Assembly (NCBI RefSeq): GCF_013394855.1
Contig: NZ_JABMLK010000001.1
Span: 1-64,000, forward strand
DNA: 64,000 nt
Source: Limnobaculum xujianqingii
GTDB lineage: Bacteria > Pseudomonadota > Gammaproteobacteria > Enterobacterales > Enterobacteriaceae
Direction of reading: 5' to 3'
Part shown: piece by piece, positions 40,201-49,200 of the stretch
Layout of the letters: each line of letters begins with the position of its first letter
Position numbering within the stretch: position 1 is the stretch's first letter
Notes under the pieces: generated by a model
Database searches by the model: none
The model's input: only the letters and a program-made list of their open reading frames with translations
What the model was told of the DNA's origin: nothing
Position numbers and translations under genes: made by a program

Positions 40201-43200
40201 AATGTCAGTGTCCCATCAGCGGACTTCGTGCTGACCACTGATTACACCGCACCGGATGCCAGTAAACTGGCTATTACCGGGGTGGACGATCAGGTAGGTG
40301 GACTGACCGGTAATGTGGTGTCTGGTGGTACTACAGACGACAGCCGTCCGACCATCAGCGGTACCGGTACTAAGGGCGACCTGGTAACGGTATACAGCAA
40401 AGACAGCTCCGGTAACCATGTGATTGGTTCCGCGGTGGTGGATGCGAACGGCAAATGGTCCATGCAGCCGGCTTCACCATTGCTGGGTGGCTTAAACGAG
40501 CTGACCGCAGTGGAATCGGATCTGGTCGGTAACACTACCAGTCCGAGTGCCGCGTATAACATCACCCTGTCAACCAGTGGTCCTGCGGCCCCGGTGATTG
40601 TCAGCGTGGTGGACGATGTGGGTATCGTCACCGGTACACTGCAAAAAGGTGATGTAACCGATGACAGCAAACCAACCCTGAACGGGACGGCAGACAAGAA
40701 CAGCATCGTTAAGGTATATGACGGCGCGACTCTGTTAGGCTCGGTTGTGGCAGATAGTCAGGGTGAGTGGAGCTTTACGCCGGCAACAGCGCTGACGGAT
40801 GGCACGCATAACCTGACGGCTACGGCTACCGATACCATCGGCCAAACCAGTAAGCCAACAGGTATCTTCGATATCATCGTGGACACCACGGCTCCGGGCA
40901 AGGTAAGCAATCTGGTGGTGACGGATGACGTGGGAGCAGTAACTGGTCCACTGACCAGCGGTGCTACCACAGATGACGCCACGCCAACCTTCAGCGGTAA
41001 GGCAGAAGCCAACAGTAAAGTCACCATCTATGATGGCAGCACAGTGATTGGTACCGCTACGGCTAACGCAACTGGTGACTGGGTCTTCACACCGGCCACG
41101 GCGCTGCCGGAGGGTTCTCATTCATTCACTATCACGGCAACAGATAAGGCAGGTAATGAAGGTGAGGCCACGGCCTTTAACCTGATCATTGACACTTCAA
41201 CCGTGACCGTGTCCATTACGGCACTGATTGATGATGTAGGCACCATCACCGGTAATATTGCCCAGAATGGTGTGACCGATGATACCAAACCGGAAATTAC
41301 CGGTAAGGGTAAGGAAGGTAGCACTATTAAGGTGTATGACGGTGCGACCCTGTTAGGTAGTACCACCGTGGATAGCAGCGGCAAGTGGAGCTTTACACCG
41401 GCCACGGCACTGACTAATGGTGAACACAGTATTACTGCCACCGCTACCGATTTGACGGGTAACACCAGTCCGGCTACTTCAGCATTCGTGTTCAGCATTG
41501 ATACTGTGGCACCGTCTGTTCCGACTATTGATAAAGCTATTGATGACGTAGGCGCTATTCAGGGCGATTTGGCAAGCGGGGCGATGACCGATGACTCCAC
41601 GCCAACACTGGTTGGTAAGGCTGAAGCTGGCAGTCTGGTTATTATCTATGATGGCAGTGTGGCGCTGGGCTCGGTAATGACGGCGGCGGACGGCAAGTGG
41701 TCCTACACGCCATCCACTGCAATTTCAGAAGGTGAGCATAAGTTCCACGTGACCGCTACCGATAAGGCGGGCAACGCCAGCCTGCCATCCGCAGACTTCG
41801 TACTGACCACTGACTACACCGCACCGGATGCCAGCAAGCTGGCTATCACCGGGGTGAATGATGCGGTAGGTGAAATCACCGGCAACGTCACTTCCGGCGG
41901 CACTACCGACGATACCCGTCCGACCATCAGCGGTACCGGCACCAAGGGCGATCTGATCACCGTGTACAGTGAAGACGGCGCCAGCAAGCATGTGATTGGT
42001 ACGGCAATAGTGGATGCGAACGGTAAGTGGTCATTACAACCGGCGTCTCCGCTGATGGATGGTGAGAATAAACTGACGGCAGTGGAATCGGATGCGGTGG
42101 GCAATGCCACCAGCCCGAGTGCAGCTTACACCATTACCGTGACGACCAGTGGACCGGCTGCACCGGTGATTGTGACCGTGGTGGACGATGTGGGAACCGT
42201 GACCGGCACGCTGCAAAAAGGTGACGTGACCGATGACAGCAAACCGACTCTGAACGGGACGGCAGATAAGGGCTGTACGGTGAAAGTGTATGACGGCGCG
42301 ACCCTGCTGGGCAGCACTACGGCAGACAGCGACGGCAAGTGGACCTTTACCCCGACCACGGCACTGACAGACGGCACCCATAACCTGACGGCCACGGCGA
42401 CTGACACCATCGGTCAGACCAGCCCGTCAACGGGTATCTTCAATATTATTGTGGATACCACGGCACCGGGTAAGGTGAGCAATCTGGTGGTGACGGATGA
42501 TGTGGGCACGGTCACCGGCCCGCTGAGCAGCGGTGCTACCACTGATGACGCCACGCCAACCTTCAGCGGTAAGGCGGAAGCCAACAGTAAGATCACCATT
42601 TATGACGGCAGCACAGTGGTAGGCACCGCCACCACCAATGCCAGCGGTGACTGGACATTCACACCGGCAGCTGAGCTGGATGACGGCGCACATGCATTTA
42701 CCATCACCGCCACCGATAAGGCGGGCAATGAGGGTGAGGCGACCGCCTTTAATCTGACCATTGATACTTCAACCGTGACCGTATCGATTACGGCGCTGAT
42801 TGACGACGTAGGAGCCATCACGGGCAATATTGCCCAGAATGGCGTGACCGACGATACCAAACCGGAAATCACCGGTAAGGGTAAAGAAGGCAGCGTGGTG
42901 AAAGTGTACGACGGCGCCACTCTGCTGGGCAGCGCGACGGTGGGCAGCGACGGTAAGTGGACGTTTACCCCGGCGACAGCACTGGCGGAAGGCGAGCACA
43001 GCATCACCGCCACGGCGACGGATAAGGCGGGTAATACCAGCCCGGCCACCTCGGCGTTCGTGTTTACCGTGGATATCACGGCACCAACAGTACCGACCAT
43101 TGAGAAGGCGGTTGATGATGTGGGCACTATCCAGGGCGACCTGGCAAGCGGGGCACTGACGGATGACTCCACGCCGACGCTGGTTGGTAAGGCGGAAGCG

Positions 43201-46200
43201 AACAGTGTGGTGATGGTATATGACGGTTCAGTACTTCTGGGCTCAGTGACGGCAGCGGCGGACGGTAAATGGTCCTACACGCCAACCACGGCGATTTCGG
43301 AAGGAGAGCACAAGTTCCACGTGACCGCTACCGATAAGGCGGGCAACATCAGCCTGCCATCAGCGGACTTCGTACTGACCACTGATTACACGGCACCGGA
43401 CTTCAGCAAGCTGGCTATCACTGGGGTGAATGATGCAGTAGGAGTAGTCACTGGCAATGTGACCTCCGGCGGTACCACTGACGATAATCGCCCAACTATC
43501 AGTGGTACTGGTACTAAGGGTGACATTATTACCGTGTCTACTGAAGACAGTACCGGTAAACATGTGATTGGCAGCACTATCGTCGATGCTGACGGTAAGT
43601 GGAGCCTGCAACCTGCAACGGCATTGAATTCAGGTGAGAATAAATTCACTGCGGTTGAATCGGATCCGGTAGGTAATGCGACCAGTCCAAGTGCACCATA
43701 TACCGTTACATTGGTTACTGATGTACCAAATGCACCTGTGATTGAGAAAGCTGTAGATGATGTGGGTTCTGTCACCGGAGATATCACTAAAGGTGGTGTA
43801 ACCGATGATAATAAACCGGCCATCTCTGGTACGGCTGCGGCTAACGGCACAGTTACTATCTATGATAACGATGTGAAGATTGGTACCGCTAAGGTAGATG
43901 CTGACGGTAAGTGGACGTTCACTCCGACAACAGCACTGTCTGAAGGCGCGCATACAATCACTGCAGATGTTACTACTACGGTAGGCCAGGTCAGCGGTAA
44001 GAGCGATATCTTTAACTTTAGTGTTGATACTATCGCACCTTCGGCGGTGACCAATTTGGTGATCACCGATGATGTAGGCTCTTCTCAAGGCCCACTGAAG
44101 AATAATGATACTACCGATGATAATAAGCCAACCTTTACTGGTGATGCGGAAACCAACGGTATTGTCACTATTTATAATGATGGTACTGCTATTGGCTCAA
44201 CTACTGCGGGTGCAGACGGTAAGTGGTCATTCACTCCTGCTACAGCATGGGAAGATGGTGATTACAAATTTACCACTACAGTGACGGATAAAGCAGGTAA
44301 CACAGGCGTAGCAACGCCAGTAGTGAATATCACCATTGATACCAAGGCAGTTACAATTAGCATTACTGAACTGCTGGATAATGTGGGCACTATCACTGGC
44401 CCTATTACGGCAAATGGTGTAACTGACGATACCACGCCAGAAATTATTGGTACCGGTAAGTCAGGCAGCATTATCAAGGTGTATGACGGTGTTACTTTGT
44501 TAGGTTCAACTACTGTTGATACCAATGGTGACTGGACATTTACACCAACTGCATTGTCTCAGGGCGATCACAGTATTACTGCGACCGCCACCGATAAAGC
44601 AGGTACAACAAGTGCTCCTACAAGTGCGTTTAAGTTTACCGTTGACAATGTGCCTCCAGCTAAACCGACGATTGAATCAGCTGAAGATAATGTGGGCTCT
44701 ATTACTGGTCCTCTGGCCAGTGGAGCTTCTACAGATGATCCAACGCCAACGCTGACGGGTAAGGCCGAAAAAGGTAGTACTGTTAGTGTGTATGACGGTG
44801 AGACCTTGCTGGGTACAGCGATCGCAAATAATGACGGTGAATGGACTTTCACTACCGCAACGATGTCCGAAGCAACACACACGTTCCATATTACGGCGAC
44901 CGATACGGCAGGTAACCTCAGTCCGAAATCAGATAATTTTGTGCTGACTATGGACTTTACTAAACCTGATATCAGCAAGTTAGCTATTACTGGTGTGAAC
45001 GATCAGGTTGGTATTGTCACGGGGAATGTGGCGTCTGGCGGAACTACCGATGATAAGCGTCCAACCATTAGTGGTACGGGTACTAAGGGTGACGTTATTA
45101 CAGTATCTACGACTGACAGTACTGGTAAACATGTGATTGGTAGTACTACCGTTGGTGATGATGGTAAGTGGAGCATGAAACCAGCAGCCGATCTGGCTGA
45201 GGGTGAAAACAAGTTTACCGCCGTGGAAACGGATTCCGTGGGCAATTCAACCGACCCAAGTACTCCGTATATCATTACCTTAGACACCTATGTCTCAGAT
45301 GCGAAGATCGCGATTACAGCAATTACTGATGATACTGGCACCTCCAGTACTGACTTTATCACCAACGATAATACGTTGTTGATTAGCGGTACTCTGGATA
45401 AGGCTCTGCAATCTGATGAGACCGTAGAAGTAAGTCTGGATAACGGTACGACCTGGACACGTGCAGCAACCATAACAGCTACAAGCTGGACTGTTGATCT
45501 GCAAAGTAAGGTACTGGCTGATGGTGACTACACTATCAAAGCCCGCGTGGTGGATACTGCCGGTAATATTGGTAGCACTGACTCTCATGCACTGACTATT
45601 CTCACAGAAGGTCGTGATATGGAAGGTCTGAGTACTACCGCGAAGATCACCACCGATACCAGCAATGGTTTAGTGGCTGGTGACTTGTTCAGCCACAGTG
45701 CAACACTGACTAACACCGATATGGTCACCCGTGACCGTCACGTGACGGTCACGGGTACCCTGAGTGCGGCGCTGCTAGCTGGTGAAAAACTACAGATTTC
45801 ACTGGATGATGGTGCAACCTGGAAGTCGCTCACTATGAGCGGAAATAACTGGAGCTATGTATTACCTGAAGTTTCAGCGGACACTACCTATAAGTTCAAG
45901 CTGCAGGTAGTAGATAATGCGGGCAATACCGGTAGAAACACTACATTCGATGATGTCTACAAGGTAGTGATCGATCTGACAGTACCGAATGCGCTTGAAA
46001 CTGCTCCGGATATTGCTACGCATGTTAGCACTAAAGACTCGTTCACCTTCGACAGCAGCCGTTATGGTGCGGTAGAAGCAGGGACCATTGTAGCGCTGGT
46101 CAGCGATGAAAATGGTAACGGTAACTACCAGGAGGGGCTGGATCAGGTGCTGGGCTTTGCTACGGCGAATGCGGACGGTTCCTGGAGTCTGACGACTAAG

Positions 46201-49200
46201 CTGCCAGCAGGAGCACACAACCTGGCATTTATGGTATGGGATGCGGCGGGTAACCATTCAAGCATGGGTGCTTCTACTAGCGTAGGGGTAACTGACGGTG
46301 AAGGTAGTTTGTTAGTTACGCAGACGTGGGGAGGAACTACTGATGGCGAGGGTCTTGGCCTTAACTCGGCAGCAGTAACCATTAGTCAAAATGGTTCATG
46401 GTCGTTCTTCCAGAGCGTACGTGGTACTTCCGGTAGTAACACTGCTAACGCCGGTCGCGTATATACCGCTACCGATCGTGAAACTTATGAGTCTACCTAT
46501 CTGGCTCAGCCGTCCACTTCTAACGGTGCCGCTTATAACCTTGATAGTTCAGCTTATGGCCGTTATGTGAACTCTGCAGTGTTTGCGGATATTAACCGCG
46601 ATGGTTACACCGATGTAATGTCGCAAATCAGTGCATACCAGAACGATGGTCGAACTGCTTACTGGATGCAAAATGCCGATGGCACCTTCTCACCGAAGGT
46701 GGTGAATCAGGGAACGCTGAATCACCTGGGAGGTGTGATCGCCTATGACCGTGAAGGTGATGGTTATCTGGACTTCGTTCTGGCTGACTCTGAGTCAGAC
46801 TCCATCTCATTCCTTAAGAATGCTAATGGCGTACTGTCTTACGAGCAGGCATCTGGTTTCCCTGCAGGCCATCCGGGAGGCGCTATTCCATCGGCGCTGA
46901 GTATCATGCATGAAGTAGGTGCGGTGGATATCGATAACAACGGTACTGTGGATATTACTGCGCACATTGACTACAACGGCGCAGGTAGTTATGTCGGTAA
47001 CGCTTCTCGTGGCTTTGGTATTCTGTATAACCAGACGACTGGCACATCGAAGACTAACTTTGGCAGTGTCAGTTACTATGCCAACGTGTTCAGAGATGAC
47101 GGCCATGTAGATTATGGCAACCTGTCTATCTCCATGACCTATGCCGACTACAATGGCGATGGCTGGCTGGATCTGTTCCTGAGCCGCGGTTCGAAGAGCG
47201 GTTCTAACAGTAATGAAAGCCGTATTTATCTGAACGATGGTACAGGTAAATTGTTGGCGACGGATGGTGCAGCCCTATGGTTTGGTGACACTCTGGATGG
47301 CGGGACATCACTGGCTGTGGACTGGAACCATGACGGTAAGGTAGACATTATCGAAGTTCCACGCTCCGATGTGGCTGGTAGCCCTATGTTGTATACCAAC
47401 ACAGGTACTAATACCTGGGGCACGAATGCCGTCAAACTGACCAGCCAGACGTTCAACAACCTTACCGGTGCGGTGGCTCTGGACTACGACTGGGATGGTT
47501 CGATGGACCTGGTGTTGTATCGTTCCGGCAGTGATGGTGACGTGGTTTCTAAGGTCGATTCCGCCCCGACGTTGTTGGTGAAAAATACCAATATCGCAGC
47601 AGATGGTACCAGCCTGCAGATCCGTATTGTTGACGGTAACGGCATCAATACCTTCTACAGTAATACCGTTAAGTTATATAACTCTGCCGGTGTTTGTGTG
47701 GCGACACAGTTAATTAACCCGCAAGCGTCTGGTTCCAGCAACAGTATGGGCCTGGTCAGCTTCTTCGGATTAGATCCTAATGAAGTGTATTCGGTACAAA
47801 TGCTACGTATTACTAACGGCGTAGTAGACCATGTGGGAGCGACTTCCAGTATCGGCGGTTATACCAACAATACCGTTAATGTTAACTGGGGTGGGTTGAC
47901 TACTAGTAAATCACATGATGCTTATGTCTTGACGGCTGAAAGCACGGATGCTGTCAACAATACCACAGGGGCTGGGGGTATTATCGGTACCGGTTATAAC
48001 GATACCTTCTTCGGCTCCGCCGGGGATGATACCTACACTGGTGGTGGTGGCTGGAACTTGATCATGAGTGGTCAGCAAGTCTGGAGTGAAACGGCAGGTC
48101 TGGATATTGTTGACTACAGCCGTTCTGCTTCCGCTATTACGGCCAACCTGGCTACCGGTATTGCAACCGGTCAGGGTAATGACAAATTGGTCAGCATCGA
48201 AGGTCTGATTGGTTCTGCTCAGGGTGATACTTTCACGGATAACGCCGCCAATAACCTGTTCGAAGGTCGCGGTGGCAATGACTCTTTCTATCTGACAAAT
48301 GGTGGTAACGATGTACTGATGTACAAAGTGTTGCCAGGTAAGAGTAGTGATGCAACTGGTGGTAACGGTCATGACACGGTATATGGTTTCACCGTGGGTA
48401 ACCTGCTGACCAATGCCAATGCCAATGCCAATGCTGATCTGATCGATCTGAGCGATCTGCTGGATTACTCCGGTCCGTTATCCTGCTTTATGGATGAAGG
48501 CAAGATGACGCTGGACTTTGCTTCTCAGGGTATCTTGAAATTCCTGAAAGTTGAGCAGTCAGGTAGCGACACTATCATCAGTATTGACCGTGATGGTACA
48601 GGCGGTGCGTATGGCTTCCAGGAACTGATAACGCTGAAAGGGGTAAGTACCGATCTGGTGACATTACTGTCTAACAATCAGATAGAAGTCGGTGATGACA
48701 GCCTGATGCATAAGGCTGCTGGTACACAAACGCTGTTATCGACAACACATGAGTCATTGTTATCGATTTCTCAAATGTTTACCGCCGGTGATGACATTCT
48801 GTTCGGAACGGATAAGGCAGACATCCTGATGGGTGGTCTGGGCAATGATACCTTTATCCACATCGGCACAGGGGATCAGGTCATGGGTGGCGCGGGTAAC
48901 GATGTTATCAAGCTGGCCTCAACAGACTTCGACTTTATTTCTGGTGATGAAGGTATTGATACCTTAATTCTGGAAGGCAAAAACGAGCTGTTAGATCTGG
49001 GAGCGTTGAAAGACAAGCTGGAATCAATCGAGATATTCGACATGGGTGATGGTAACAACACCATGAAGGTTTCTCTGGATGATGTTCTGCGTCTGGGTTC
49101 AGAAGAACTGGCAATTAAGAGTGGTGATAAAGCGATTATTGTTAATGGTGAAGAGGGCAGCACCCTGCAGTTAGAAAGTGGTGATGGCCAATGGACCATG

